From: Bacteroidota bacterium
GTDB lineage: Bacteria; Bacteroidota; Bacteroidia; UKL13-3
Length of the DNA: 64,000 nucleotides
Direction: 5' to 3'
NCBI GenBank assembly: GCA_947464275.1
Contig: CANHVU010000001.1
Coordinates: forward strand, 58,993-122,992
The notes beneath the pieces are model-generated. The model searched no databases and was not told where the DNA came from. It saw only the letters and a list, made by a program, of their open reading frames with translations. This document shows, in pieces, positions 26,126 to 35,086 of the stretch (within the stretch, counting starts at the first letter, position 1; the number at the start of each line of letters is the position of its first letter). The translations under genes were made by a program, and so were the position numbers.

Positions 26126-26608
26126 GTTTGGTTTATTATAGGAGTTTAGTTTACCGTGTTTTGCTTTTTCTAATAATTCTAGTGAACGTTTTATGCGTGT
26201 ATCTATGCTTTTGGCAGAAGTTATGTAGTGCATCAAACTTCGTTTATAGCCTGTTGTAAACGAATCAAATATAACAGCAGCCTCTTCATCCAAAAGCAAT
26301 GCTTCCTTAAATTCTTCAGGAATTTCAAGCAATTCAGAATCTACCAATTGAAAAGAAACTTGAACCAAATCGCCTTCTTTAATATTAGCTTCTCTGCGCA
26401 ATTGGCTCCCAATCATTAAATATTTAGGACCTTCTTTTAAGTTTAAAATAGCTAAGTTAAAAGGAGTTATACCTTTTAGTTTACCTGCTACTCTTACCCT
26501 ACCTTTTTCAGGCAATTGTGCCACAATTTGGTAGGGCAAAAACAATGCGGTGTAAGATAAATTACTCTGCAGCATCTCTAACTTGGTAGTAAAGGAAAAA
26601 TCAGTCAT
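26120..26608 (-). CDS. DUF1905 and YdeI/OmpD-associated domain protein, 162 aa
   Basis: The N-terminal half (about 20-95) fits DUF1905, a small beta-barrel: YQIVAQLPEKGRVRVAGKLKG and GDLVQVSFQLV. The C-terminal half (about 105-150) fits the bacteriocin-protection YdeI/OmpD-associated motif, with FKEALLLDEEAAVIFDSFTTGYKRSLMHYITSAKSIDTRIKR. Cytoplasmic, no signal. The pairing of these two domains is common in Bacteroidota. Function unknown. It begins 1 base after the downstream operon's last gene would start, so it is oriented with the TPR/AAA genes. Confidence 0.85.
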   Translation of the reverse strand: MTDFSFTTKLEMLQSNLSYTALFLPYQIVAQLPEKGRVRVAGKLKGITPFNLAILNLKEGPKYLMIGSQLRREANIKEGDLVQVSFQLVDSELLEIPEEFKEALLLDEEAAVIFDSFTTGYKRSLMHYITSAKSIDTRIKRSLELLEKAKHGKLNSYNKPNL

Positions 26609-26609
26609 T

Positions 26610-27848
26610 TTAAATTTTTGATAAAAAAGGTTTAACCCAAGTATATGCTACCACACCAATTAAATAAGCTACTCCAAAACCTGTTGCTATATTTGAGTTA
26701 ATAAAATAGCATAAAAAAGAAATGGCTGCCAATCCTGCCAAAATATAGCAATAGTATAAAAACCTAGGTGTTTTTTCATGGTCTTCCGAATCGTAATAAT
26801 TTGAGAAAGGAATAATTAACGTAAAGGACACAAACGACAAGTAAAACAAAACAGTACTTTCTGTAAAAGCCGCAGCTGCCAAAAACAAAATTCCTAAAAC
26901 TAGTCCAGCACTTACAATGTTTACAGCCTTGTCTTCATCTTTTGTTAAAAGGTATTTTCCAAATGGATCAAACTTTAAAATTAAATTGGAAATTGGGTTA
27001 ATTATCCAACTTAAATAAATTAAAAAGAATAACACCAAAAATAGCAAGAAGAATATAGGAGAAATAGCTGTTAAGAGTTTCAAAAACCTTGAAAAAACAA
27101 AAATTCCTATCCCTATTCCCCAGCCAATATTTCCTTTATGGTTATTTATCCAAAACGAATACCTAAGTACCAAACTGTATAAAAAATTGCTCCCCTTAAT
27201 GGCATTTACCATACCAACCCTAGCATTATTAGAGTTTGGGTCAAGGCGCAGTGCTTCAGCAAAATGCTTTTGCGCTTCTTTGTAATCTTTGGTTTCTAAC
27301 TTACTCCAACCAATTGTGCTGTGCGAATATGCATTATCAGGATCAGCAGCCAAAACTTCATCTACATGGGTTAGAATCTCCTCTTTCCTATTCAGTTTAG
27401 TTAAAACCGTAATTCTATGATTGAGCGCTTGTGTATTTTCAGGGTCAATAGCCAATGCCTCGCTAGTAACTTCCAAAGCTTTTTCCCATTCCTTTTCATC
27501 AATATACAATGCTGCCTTGTAAGCAAAATAATCAGCATCCCACGGTTCAATATTAATGGCTATGTCTATGTTTTTAAATGCCAAAGGATAATTATCCATA
27601 GCACCATAATTAATTGCCAAATAATAAAAACCCAAATCAGAATCTGGATTAATACCAATTATTTTTTCGGCCAATGCCATCGACTCTTTATTATTTCCTA
27701 AATCGTAATAACAACCGCAAAGCATTAGTAAAACATACAGATTTTCTGGTTCGTAAACCAAGGCTTCATGCAACTCTTTTACGGCTTCCTTTTTTCTGTT
27801 TAAATCAATGAGGATGCGCGCCCTTTCAATGAATTTTTCAATATCCAT
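26610..27848 (-). CDS. TPR membrane protein, partner of a TPR-AAA ATPase, 412 aa
   Basis: The first 215 residues contain about six TPR repeats (e.g. AVKELHEALVYEPENLYVLLMLCG, YPLAFKNIDIAINIEPWDADY, YKEAQKHFAEALRLDPNSNNA). The rest is hydrophobic, with about six transmembrane helices (from about 235 to the end) and no known transporter motif. The stop of the AAA gene and this start are directly adjacent, with no gap, which suggests coupled translation. I infer a membrane anchor or receptor for the ATPase, with TPRs facing the cytoplasm, but no such pair is known to me. Confidence 0.75.
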   Translation of the reverse strand: MDIEKFIERARILIDLNRKKEAVKELHEALVYEPENLYVLLMLCGCYYDLGNNKESMALAEKIIGINPDSDLGFYYLAINYGAMDNYPLAFKNIDIAINIEPWDADYFAYKAALYIDEKEWEKALEVTSEALAIDPENTQALNHRITVLTKLNRKEEILTHVDEVLAADPDNAYSHSTIGWSKLETKDYKEAQKHFAEALRLDPNSNNARVGMVNAIKGSNFLYSLVLRYSFWINNHKGNIGWGIGIGIFVFSRFLKLLTAISPIFFLLFLVLFFLIYLSWIINPISNLILKFDPFGKYLLTKDEDKAVNIVSAGLVLGILFLAAAAFTESTVLFYLSFVSFTLIIPFSNYYDSEDHEKTPRFLYYCYILAGLAAISFLCYFINSNIATGFGVAYLIGVVAYTWVKPFLSKI

Positions 27849-29183
27849 TTACTTTTTAAGGTTTAAATATTTTAAAATATCATCATATTGGCCACCATCG
27901 TTTGAATACAAAGCATAATTTTTTGCACTGCTAAACCATTCTTTGGTAGGCGATTTAACCATCGAAACTGCTTTTTTTAAATCAGAAGTATTTATGGGAA
28001 TAACCCTATTTTGTTTTATAGATTCAGGTATTTTGCTTTCAATGGCCACATCAACCAATGCTTTCATATCTGCACCTGTAAACTCTTCGGTACTTTTTAC
28101 AATTGACTTAATATCAATTTGTTCGGTAGGCTTATCTTTTAAGTAAATATTTAAAATTTCTTCGCGGGCAGTAGCATCGGGTGGAGATACAAAAATAATT
28201 CTATCAAACCTTCCTGAACGCCTAAAAGCTGAATCTACATACCAAGGACTATTGGTAGCAGCCATAATTAAAACGCCTTCGTTCGAATGTTTTACACCAT
28301 CCATTTCTTCTAAAAACTGATTGATTAAAAACCTCGAACTATTGCTGCGCATATCGGAACGACTAGCGCCCATGGCATCTACTTCGTCAAAAAACAAAAC
28401 ACACGGAGTTGAATTACGGGCTTTTTGAAACAATGAATGTAAATTCTTTTCGCTGTTTCCTTGCCACATATCTAACACATCGCTAATGCCAACTGAAATA
28501 AAGTTTGCCTTAATTTCACCTGCTGTAGCTCGTGCAATATGCGTTTTACCGCATCCTGGAGGACCATAAAGCAAAATACCGCCACCAATTTTTTTACCAA
28601 ATGCTTTGTAAATTTCAGGATTATTAAGCGGATGAATTACCTTTAAGGCAATCTCTTCTTTTACTTTATCCATTCCGCCTACATCGCTAAAATTAATTTT
28701 TGGTTTTTCAATATCGGCAAAAAAGTTGTCATCATTTTCGTTCAAATCATCGGCTAAGTTAGCTACAGCCATGCCGCTTTCACGCAACTTTTGATTTACC
28801 TGAAGTTCAAAATCTTCATCCTCAAAATCATCATTTAAACTACTGGCTATATCGTACGAAAGTTTGGCTTGTTTATAATCGCCTTTTAAAAAACTTGCTT
28901 TGGCAAAATAATAGTTAGCCTCCGCATGGTCGGGTTCTTGTTTTAATATTTCATCTAATAAAATATGGGAAGCTTCTACCTTTTGTAATTGGTAAAAACA
29001 TTTAGCCAAGCCTGTTTTTATATCAGCGTTTGAATCTATATCAAGCAAGGTTTTATACTCATTTTCAGATTCTTGGTAACGAGTTAAATTAAACAAAGCT
29101 TCTGCCAACATTTTACGCAAAACGGTATTATTTGGCGAAAACTGCAATGCTTCCTTTAAATTATTGATTTGTTCGTCAGTCAT
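27849..29183 (-). CDS. AAA ATPase with N-terminal TPR domain, 444 aa
   Basis: TPR repeats fill residues 1-120, an acidic linker (about 145-158) follows, and then a single AAA module: Walker A GPPGCGKT (207-214), pore loop DMWQGNSEKN (238-247), Walker B CVLFFDE (261-267), sensor Asn311, and arginine fingers in FRRSGRFDR (320-328). The pore loop resembles Vps4/katanin (KWxGxSEK), not FtsH or ClpX. TPR plus single AAA implies a hexameric remodelling machine with TPR-chosen substrates. The next gene, adjacent without gap, is a TPR membrane protein. Targets unknown. Confidence 0.88.
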   Translation of the reverse strand: MTDEQINNLKEALQFSPNNTVLRKMLAEALFNLTRYQESENEYKTLLDIDSNADIKTGLAKCFYQLQKVEASHILLDEILKQEPDHAEANYYFAKASFLKGDYKQAKLSYDIASSLNDDFEDEDFELQVNQKLRESGMAVANLADDLNENDDNFFADIEKPKINFSDVGGMDKVKEEIALKVIHPLNNPEIYKAFGKKIGGGILLYGPPGCGKTHIARATAGEIKANFISVGISDVLDMWQGNSEKNLHSLFQKARNSTPCVLFFDEVDAMGASRSDMRSNSSRFLINQFLEEMDGVKHSNEGVLIMAATNSPWYVDSAFRRSGRFDRIIFVSPPDATAREEILNIYLKDKPTEQIDIKSIVKSTEEFTGADMKALVDVAIESKIPESIKQNRVIPINTSDLKKAVSMVKSPTKEWFSSAKNYALYSNDGGQYDDILKYLNLKK

Positions 29184-29315
29184 AAATTTTTTAGGTTAAA
29201 TAAAATTAACTTTTCAAGTATATCAATACAAATTGGTTTTAGCAAAGGTGATTTTTTTAAAAGTTACCAATCAAAAAATAACAACATACATTTAACCAAT
29301 AAGCAAACAAACAGC

Positions 29316-29323
29316 TATATTTG
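29316..29323 (+). promoter_or_regulatory. Predicted -7 box before the 170-aa membrane protein gene
   Basis: TATATTTG matches TAnnTTTG; a TTTA at 29291-29294 stands near the -33 place. Expected start near 29329, which agrees with the ATG at 29340 and against longer readings. Confidence 0.5.
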
Positions 29324-29339
29324 GAATAAATCCAATATT

Positions 29340-29852
29340 ATGAAACAAACTCGCACCATTAAATACTTCATTTTACTTTCAATATCATTATTAAGCGTAA
29401 ATGTCTTTGCACAAAAAACCGAAATAATTAAGCACAAACATGCCTTAGGAGCTGGAGCTGGGTTTACCACTGGTTATGGCCTTTCGTACAGATACACTCC
29501 TAATAAATTTGGCGTACAAGTTAATTTTGCTCCATACAAATCAGAGTCTATAACGAGATTTAGCACAGGCTTAACTTTTTTATATCAATTAATGGAAACC
29601 GATATAACTGCCTTGTACTTATACCAAGCCAACCATTATTACAGCAACAGCAATTCAGCAGCCTATAACCAAGTGAACGGCTTATATGACAAAAAAGAAG
29701 AAGAAGCCTACTTTAACAATGGACTAGGCTTTGGTTTTGAAGTAACCATAGTAAAAAATATTGGCTTTAACTTAATGACAGGCTATGCCCTATACCAAAA
29801 TGCTAAAAACTACAATGTAACGGGCGAAGCAGCACTGTATTTTAAGTTTTAG
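29340..29852 (+). CDS. Outer-membrane beta-barrel protein, 170 aa
   Basis: The ATG at 29340 opens a signal peptide (MKQTRTIKYFILLSISLLSV, then NVFAQ); an in-frame upstream reading from 29169 would run through the promoter and is rejected. The mature part has the glycine- and aromatic-rich strand pattern of a small porin-like barrel: HALGAGAGFTTGYGLSYRY near the start, GLGFGFEVTIV, closing in AALYFKF with terminal Phe, usual for barrel insertion. Monocistronic, divergent from the AAA operon. Function unknown. Confidence 0.7.
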   Translation: MKQTRTIKYFILLSISLLSVNVFAQKTEIIKHKHALGAGAGFTTGYGLSYRYTPNKFGVQVNFAPYKSESITRFSTGLTFLYQLMETDITALYLYQANHYYSNSNSAAYNQVNGLYDKKEEEAYFNNGLGFGFEVTIVKNIGFNLMTGYALYQNAKNYNVTGEAALYFKF

Positions 29853-29920
29853 CTGCTCAGTTAGTATTTCTAATAAATTAATAACTCAAAACCCTAAACT
29901 ATTACCACCTAACATTTATT

Positions 29921-30441
29921 CCTTTTTATTTGAAATATGTTCTTTAAAATTGAAAATTAAAACACAAAGGAAAATATTTACTTTGAAAACTACATTTACA
30001 TTTTTTTTGCTCGCATTTGGCTTAATTGGCTACGGGCAGCAAAACTTTATCAATGTTCCTTCAGCAGAAGTTACTACCAAAAAGAAACTGTTTTTTCAGC
30101 AGCAAGTAAATATTAACGAAATAATTCAAACTAACAGCACCATGGCTTATGGATTAGGAAAAGGTTTTGAAATAGGTGTTAATGTATTGGGCTTGAACTT
30201 TAAAACAAATCAACAATTTTTAATTGAAAACGATAGCTTTGATAAAGACCCATATAACCCTTTAATTTTACTGAATGGATTAAAGAGTTTTAAAATTAAT
30301 AACCAACAATCCATTGCGCTTGGCACCCAGGTTGGTTTTAATTATACAGAAAGAAATAGCAACAAGCCCGCATCATTAACTTATTTAAATTTATCGAATC
30401 AACTGTTTTCATGCATTTTGTTTTTTGCGTTGCTAAAATAG
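29921..30441 (+). pseudogene. Frameshifted copy of the 40399 gene (left flank of the efflux island)
   Basis: From the putative TTG start at 29983 the product matches the gene at 40399 almost residue for residue for about 130 aa (e.g. NFINVPSAEVTTKKKLFFQQ, GLNFKTNQQFLIENDS). At the T-run 30390-30392 one extra T shifts the frame: removing it restores Asn-Tyr-Arg-Ile, as in the intact copy, but a stop then follows after a few codons, so the 3' end is lost as well. The homology extends upstream (23 identical bases at 29921-29943 and 40338-40360). A pseudogene from a duplication, since decayed. Confidence 0.85.
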
Positions 30442-30508
30442 GATTTATACAAAACAAAACTAACGACTAAAATCAGTAGATGGCATTTTAAAAATATAAT
30501 AAGGTTAT

Positions 30509-30535
30509 TTTGCTATTAAATAAAAACTATTTTTG
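30509..30535 (+). promoter_or_regulatory. Predicted promoter of the response-regulator gene
   Basis: TATTTTTG at 30528-30535 is a perfect -7 box; TTTG at 30509-30512 is 15 bases upstream, shorter than the usual 19. Expected start near 30542, about 27 bases before the ATG. Confidence 0.45.
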
Positions 30536-30568
30536 CCTTAAATCAGCAACATTTAGCATTCGTATAAA

Positions 30569-31246
30569 ATGAAAATTCTTGTACTTGAAGACGACTTTAC
30601 CCTATCGAAAGAAATTAAACAATTTTTGATTTCGAAAGAATTTGAATGCGATGCCATTTATGATGGAAGTTTGGTAATTAAGCAACTACAAATTGCTCAT
30701 TATGATTTATTTATATTAGACATCAATGTTCCTGGGAAAAATGGTTTTGAGGTTTGCAAACAAATTAGATTAATTGACAAGGAAACACCTATACTCATGC
30801 TTACAGCTTTTGGTGAAGTAAGCGATAAAGTTACTGCGTTTAATAATGGTGCCGATGATTATTTGGTAAAACCATTTCATTTTGATGAACTTTTTGTGCG
30901 CATTTCAGCATTGCTACGCAGAAAATCAATGCCACAACAAGTAGAAGAAAAAATTATTGTAGCTGACTTAGAAATTAATTTAACCGAAAGTAAAGTACAC
31001 CGAAACGGAAACGAAATTGTGCTTTCGCCAAAGGAATATCAACTATTGGTTTTATTGGCAAAAGCCAAGGGTAAATCAATTTCAAAACAAGTAATTGCTG
31101 AAACCATATGGGATTATAATATTGAAACCAATTACAATACCATAGAGGTTTATATTAATTTCTTACGCAAAAAAATTGATAAAGATTTTGAACAAAAACT
31201 CATTCAAACCAGACCCGGATTTGGTTACTTTATAAAAGCTGAATAA
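30569..31246 (+). CDS. OmpR/PhoB-type response regulator of a metal-efflux system
   Basis: The receiver domain has the acidic pair Glu7-Asp8, the phospho-acceptor Asp51 (ILDINVPG), Thr79 and Lys101 (LVKPF). The C-terminal winged-helix DNA-binding domain spans about 125-223 (SPKEYQLLVLLAKAKGKSIS, NYNTIEVYINFLRKKI, LIQTRPGFGYFIK). At 225 aa it is of typical length and looks CusR/CzcR-like. Two bases separate it from the sensor-kinase gene. It probably binds the ATTTAAG repeats upstream of the efflux genes and may be autoregulated. Confidence 0.9.
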   Translation: MKILVLEDDFTLSKEIKQFLISKEFECDAIYDGSLVIKQLQIAHYDLFILDINVPGKNGFEVCKQIRLIDKETPILMLTAFGEVSDKVTAFNNGADDYLVKPFHFDELFVRISALLRRKSMPQQVEEKIIVADLEINLTESKVHRNGNEIVLSPKEYQLLVLLAKAKGKSISKQVIAETIWDYNIETNYNTIEVYINFLRKKIDKDFEQKLIQTRPGFGYFIKAE

Positions 31247-31248
31247 TT

Positions 31249-32616
31249 ATGACTATTAAGCAAAGAATTGCACTTTATAGTAGCTTGTTTTTTTCACTCC
31301 TTTTTGGGCTTACCTCCATCATTATTTATTATCAATTCTCTAATTTTAGAGAAGAAGAATTTAAGGAACGCTTAGAGGAAAAAGCCCTTAACACCATGAA
31401 ACTTTTAGCAGAAGTGCAAGAGGTAGATAATACTTTATTACAGTTGATTGATAAAAACTCTATTCATAAACTGTACAATGAAAAAACTTTGATATTCAAT
31501 GATAGTTTAAAGCTCATTTACAGTAGTGTGGATGATGTTGTTATTAATTGGACTGTGGATGATTTAAAAAAGCTGAAAAAAGAAAAAACTTTATTTAAAA
31601 CTGAAAGCGAATATGAAATTTTTGGTATTTATTACGACTCCCAAAATGTTGACTATTACGCCCTCATTTCGGCACAAGATAAATATGGAAAAAGGAAATT
31701 GCAGTTTTTAAATGTGGTACTTACTGTATCTTTTTTAATTGCTACAGCCATAGTTTGGCTAGCATCTTTCAACTTTACTAAACGATTGATTTTACCGCTT
31801 GATAATTTTCAGAAAAAAATCACCAATATCAGCTCAAATAATTTAACCGAACGTCTCGTAGAAACAGGTAAAGAAGATGAAATTAACTTAATAGCAAAGG
31901 CATTTAACCAAATGATGCGAAGAATAGAAGATTCGTACAAAAACCAGCAAGAGTTTACAGCCAATGCATCGCACGAGCTACGAACTCCTATAGCCCGAAT
32001 TATTACACAACTAGAAAACCTAGAACAATTAGAAAAACACAGTGTTAAAACACAAACTTATCTTCAAAATATAAAGTCAGATGCTAATAATATGGGCGAG
32101 CTAATAGGCTCATTGCTTACACTTTCTAAAATATCGGAAACACAAATAAATTTTACCAATGATAAAAAACGCATTGATGAAATTATTTTTGATTCAATGG
32201 CTTTGGTAAAGAAAAATTATCCAGATTTTTCGAGCGGTTTTGAGCTTAAAGAAAACAATGAATTTGAATATGATTTAGATATTTTTTGCAATGAATCGTT
32301 ACTTAAGATTGCTTTTTCGAATTTGTTAAAAAATGCTTATTTGTATTCTGCCAATAAAAAGGCTTTGATAGAGATAGAGCAAATCAATACCAATCAAATT
32401 GCAGTAAGAATAAAAAATAATGGCAATACCATTGAAAAAGCCGAACAACAGAAGCTTTACGATACCTTTATGCGTGGTAAAAACTCACAAAACAAACCCG
32501 GTTCTGGATTGGGTTTACCATTAAGCAAACGCATTTTTAACTACCATAATGCCACTTTAAATTATTCGGTTACTGAACAGAATTTAAACCAATTCGAAAT
32601 TATTTTTACGATTTAA
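31249..32616 (+). CDS. Sensor histidine kinase of the metal-efflux system
   Basis: Two transmembrane helices (about 8-28 and 158-178) frame a periplasmic sensor domain of some 130 residues. A HAMP domain (about 180-232) leads to the HisKA domain with phospho-acceptor His242 in NASHELRTP, and a HATPase_c domain with N-box NLLKNAYLY and the GSGLGLPLSKRIF G-box. The periplasmic domain shows no clear metal motif (no His cluster). Pairs with the response regulator 2 bases upstream. The stop overlaps the first operator repeat for the next gene. Confidence 0.9.
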   Translation: MTIKQRIALYSSLFFSLLFGLTSIIIYYQFSNFREEEFKERLEEKALNTMKLLAEVQEVDNTLLQLIDKNSIHKLYNEKTLIFNDSLKLIYSSVDDVVINWTVDDLKKLKKEKTLFKTESEYEIFGIYYDSQNVDYYALISAQDKYGKRKLQFLNVVLTVSFLIATAIVWLASFNFTKRLILPLDNFQKKITNISSNNLTERLVETGKEDEINLIAKAFNQMMRRIEDSYKNQQEFTANASHELRTPIARIITQLENLEQLEKHSVKTQTYLQNIKSDANNMGELIGSLLTLSKISETQINFTNDKKRIDEIIFDSMALVKKNYPDFSSGFELKENNEFEYDLDIFCNESLLKIAFSNLLKNAYLYSANKKALIEIEQINTNQIAVRIKNNGNTIEKAEQQKLYDTFMRGKNSQNKPGSGLGLPLSKRIFNYHNATLNYSVTEQNLNQFEIIFTI

Positions 32617-32670
32617 GCTATTTTTAAGGCTTGATTTAAGCACTATTTAAGAAGCACCAACTCATCTTTG
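32611..32670 (+). promoter_or_regulatory. Likely response-regulator operator and promoter of the efflux genes
   Basis: Four copies of ATTTAAG or a one-mismatch form stand at 32611, 32622 (ttttaag), 32634 and 32645, at steps of 11, 12 and 11 bases, one helical turn each. CATCTTTG at 32663-32670 is one base off the TAnnTTTG -7 box, with no TTTG at -33. The arrangement, direct repeats ending just upstream of a -7 box that lacks a -33 element, is that of an activator-dependent promoter for an OmpR/PhoB regulator such as the one at 30569. The first copy overlaps the kinase stop codon. Confidence 0.65.
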
Positions 32671-32693
32671 TTGCGTAATTAAGCGTAATTGAT

Positions 32694-33941
32694 ATGAGAT
32701 ATAGCTTTTTGTTTTGTATGTATTTTTTAATTAGTAGTTTGCAAGCACAGCAAACTTTTACAATTGAAGAATGCGAAAACCAGTTTTTAAAAAACAACCT
32801 TTTACTGGTAGCCGAACAGTTTAATGTAGATGCATCGAATGCAGCTATTATTCAAGCAAAGGTTTGGGATAATCCTTATGTGTCGGGCGAAATAAATATA
32901 TATAACCCTAACAACCAACAATATTTTGATGTAGGCACAGCTGGGCAAAAAGCTTTTGCTATTCAACAATTGATTTACCTAAGCGGTAAAAGACATAATG
33001 AAATAGCTTTAGCCAAAACTAATAGCGCAATGGCTCAATTGCAATTTGAAGATGCTTTGCGCAATTTAAGAGCCTCGCTGAAACAAAGTTTTTATACCAT
33101 TTATTTTGATAGTAGAAAAATAGATATTACCTCTAAACAGCTCTCCAACCTTGACTCGGTAATACAAGCTTATAACGTACAAGCCTTAAAAGGCAATGTG
33201 CCAATGAAAGATTTGGTAAGGTTACAATCGTTATACTTTAGCTTAAAAAACGATAAAACCATTTTGGTTCAAAACTTAACCGATGAAATGCAAAAACTTA
33301 AAGTGTTAACGGGCCAATCCACAGATATTGTTCCTATTGTTTCAAATTTAGATAAATACTTTTCTGCAAAAAAAATAGAAACCCTTTCGGAAGATTCATT
33401 GATAAAAATGGCAGCTGAAAATAGGCCTGATTATTTATTGGCTTTAAAAAATATAGAGAGCAATGAATTTAACTTACGACTTCAAAAAGCCATAGCCAGA
33501 CCTGATTTAACGCTTGGAACGGCTTATGACCAAAGAGGTGGCGCATTTAACAACCAAATTAACTTAACTTTTGGAATGCCATTACCTGTTTGGAATATAA
33601 ATAAAGGCAATATAAAAATAGCCGAAATTCAGGTAAAACAAGCCAAAACATTAGAAAATTATGCCTTACTCCAACTTAAAAACGAAGTAAGTGCTACCTA
33701 TAAAAAATGGATTGAAGCTAATAACAATTACCAATTTTTAAGTAAATCGAATACTGTAAGTTTTGAACAAGTATATCAAGGGGTAATGTATAATTTTAAA
33801 AAGCAAAACATTACCATTTTAGAGTTTACCGATTTTATGGAAAGCTATAACCAAAGTATTCAAAATTTTAACGAAATAAATAAAGTGCTCATTCTATCGA
33901 GCGAAGAATTAAATAAGGCCCTTAACAAACAAGTATTTTAG
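32694..33941 (+). CDS. TolC family outer-membrane efflux protein (CusC-like)
   Basis: An N-terminal signal (about 1-18, SLQAQ end) is followed by two outer-membrane efflux protein repeats: FTIEECENQFLKNNLLLVAEQ (about 22-42), then the coiled-coil barrel helices, and the second half with GTAYDQRGGAFNNQINLTFGMPLPVWNINKG. At 415 aa it is typical of the single-chain unit that trimerises. One base separates it from the adaptor gene, and the operator lies upstream. It should form the outer-membrane exit of the RND pump. Confidence 0.9.
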   Translation: MRYSFLFCMYFLISSLQAQQTFTIEECENQFLKNNLLLVAEQFNVDASNAAIIQAKVWDNPYVSGEINIYNPNNQQYFDVGTAGQKAFAIQQLIYLSGKRHNEIALAKTNSAMAQLQFEDALRNLRASLKQSFYTIYFDSRKIDITSKQLSNLDSVIQAYNVQALKGNVPMKDLVRLQSLYFSLKNDKTILVQNLTDEMQKLKVLTGQSTDIVPIVSNLDKYFSAKKIETLSEDSLIKMAAENRPDYLLALKNIESNEFNLRLQKAIARPDLTLGTAYDQRGGAFNNQINLTFGMPLPVWNINKGNIKIAEIQVKQAKTLENYALLQLKNEVSATYKKWIEANNNYQFLSKSNTVSFEQVYQGVMYNFKKQNITILEFTDFMESYNQSIQNFNEINKVLILSSEELNKALNKQVF

Positions 33942-33942
33942 T

Positions 33943-35031
33943 ATGTTTAATAAATCAATTTTATTTGTAGCAAGTATGTTAGTAGTTACACTTTGCTCGT
34001 GTAACGACAACAAAAAAAAGGAAGAAACAGCCACTGCTTTTGTATTAAGCGATGTAATGTTAAGCACTACGCAAACAGCTCCTGCCAAAACTGTTCCTTT
34101 AAAAAACGAGTTATCATTTTATGGAAAAATTACTGCCGATAACAATAAGTTGATTGAGATATATCCAATTGTTGGTGGTAATGTAATGAAGGTAAATGTG
34201 GAACTTGGTGACTATGTTACCAAAGGACAAGTTTTAGCCAGTATTAGAAGTACAGAAGTAGCCAGTTTTGAAAAAGATTTAATTGATGCTAAAAACGATG
34301 TGTTAGTAGCTAAAAACAGTGTGAAAGTGGCTCAAGAACTTTTTGAAGGTAAATTAAACTCAGACCGTGATGTACTAGAAGCCAAAAGTCAACTAGAAAA
34401 AGCCGAAAGTCAATTACACAGAATCAATGAAGTTTATAGCATTTATAATATCAAAAAAGGAGCTTTTTACAATGTACTCGCACCAATAAGTGGTTTTATT
34501 ATTCAAAAAAATATTAACCAAGATATGTTATTGCGTAGCGATAGAACAGATAACATTTTTGACATAGCACAGATAAATGAAGTATGGGCTATAGCCAATG
34601 TAAACGAAACAGATATTAACCAAGTTAAATTGGGCGAAGAGGCCTCGGTTACAACTTTAAGTTATAACGATAAAGTTTTTAAAGGCAAGGTTGATAAAAT
34701 ATTTAACATCATTGACCCCGAAACCAAAGCCATGAAAGTTCAAATAAAATTGAACAATCCTGATTATTTATTGAAACCCGAAATGAGGGCAAATATTAAG
34801 CTATCGTATAACGAAGATAAAAACATGATTGCTATTCCTTCAACTGCTGTCATTTTCGATAAAAATAAAAACTTTGTAATGGTATTTAAAGATAAAAACA
34901 ATATTGAAACCCGACAAGTGGAAGTATTTAGGCAAGTGGGCGATATGAGCTATATTTCAGCTGGTTTAAAAGCTGACGAAAAGGTTATGACCACCAATGG
35001 CCTTTTGGTTTACAATGCGCTTAATAACTAA
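33943..35031 (+). CDS. RND efflux periplasmic adaptor lipoprotein (CusB/CzcB-like)
   Basis: A lipobox with Cys20 (TLCSC) suggests anchoring to the inner membrane. The adaptor domains appear in order: half of the biotinyl-lipoyl-like barrel (EIYPIVGGNVMKVNVELGDYVTKGQVLA), an alpha-helical hairpin (about 95-150), the second half-lipoyl (FYNVLAPISGFIIQKNINQD), then the beta-barrel and membrane-proximal domains. No methionine- or histidine-rich metal tail is visible, unlike CusB or CzcB. It bridges the TolC-like protein and the RND pump. 1 base after the TolC-like gene. Confidence 0.9.
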   Translation: MFNKSILFVASMLVVTLCSCNDNKKKEETATAFVLSDVMLSTTQTAPAKTVPLKNELSFYGKITADNNKLIEIYPIVGGNVMKVNVELGDYVTKGQVLASIRSTEVASFEKDLIDAKNDVLVAKNSVKVAQELFEGKLNSDRDVLEAKSQLEKAESQLHRINEVYSIYNIKKGAFYNVLAPISGFIIQKNINQDMLLRSDRTDNIFDIAQINEVWAIANVNETDINQVKLGEEASVTTLSYNDKVFKGKVDKIFNIIDPETKAMKVQIKLNNPDYLLKPEMRANIKLSYNEDKNMIAIPSTAVIFDKNKNFVMVFKDKNNIETRQVEVFRQVGDMSYISAGLKADEKVMTTNGLLVYNALNN

Positions 35032-35086
35032 ATGGTTTTTACCAAGCAAATCATCAAAAAATTTTAATTCATAAAAAGTAAGTATA

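Noticed and set aside
29169..29339. Extended N-terminus of the 170-aa barrel protein
   Set aside because: It would read through the -7 box at 29316-29323, and the signal peptide begins at 29340.
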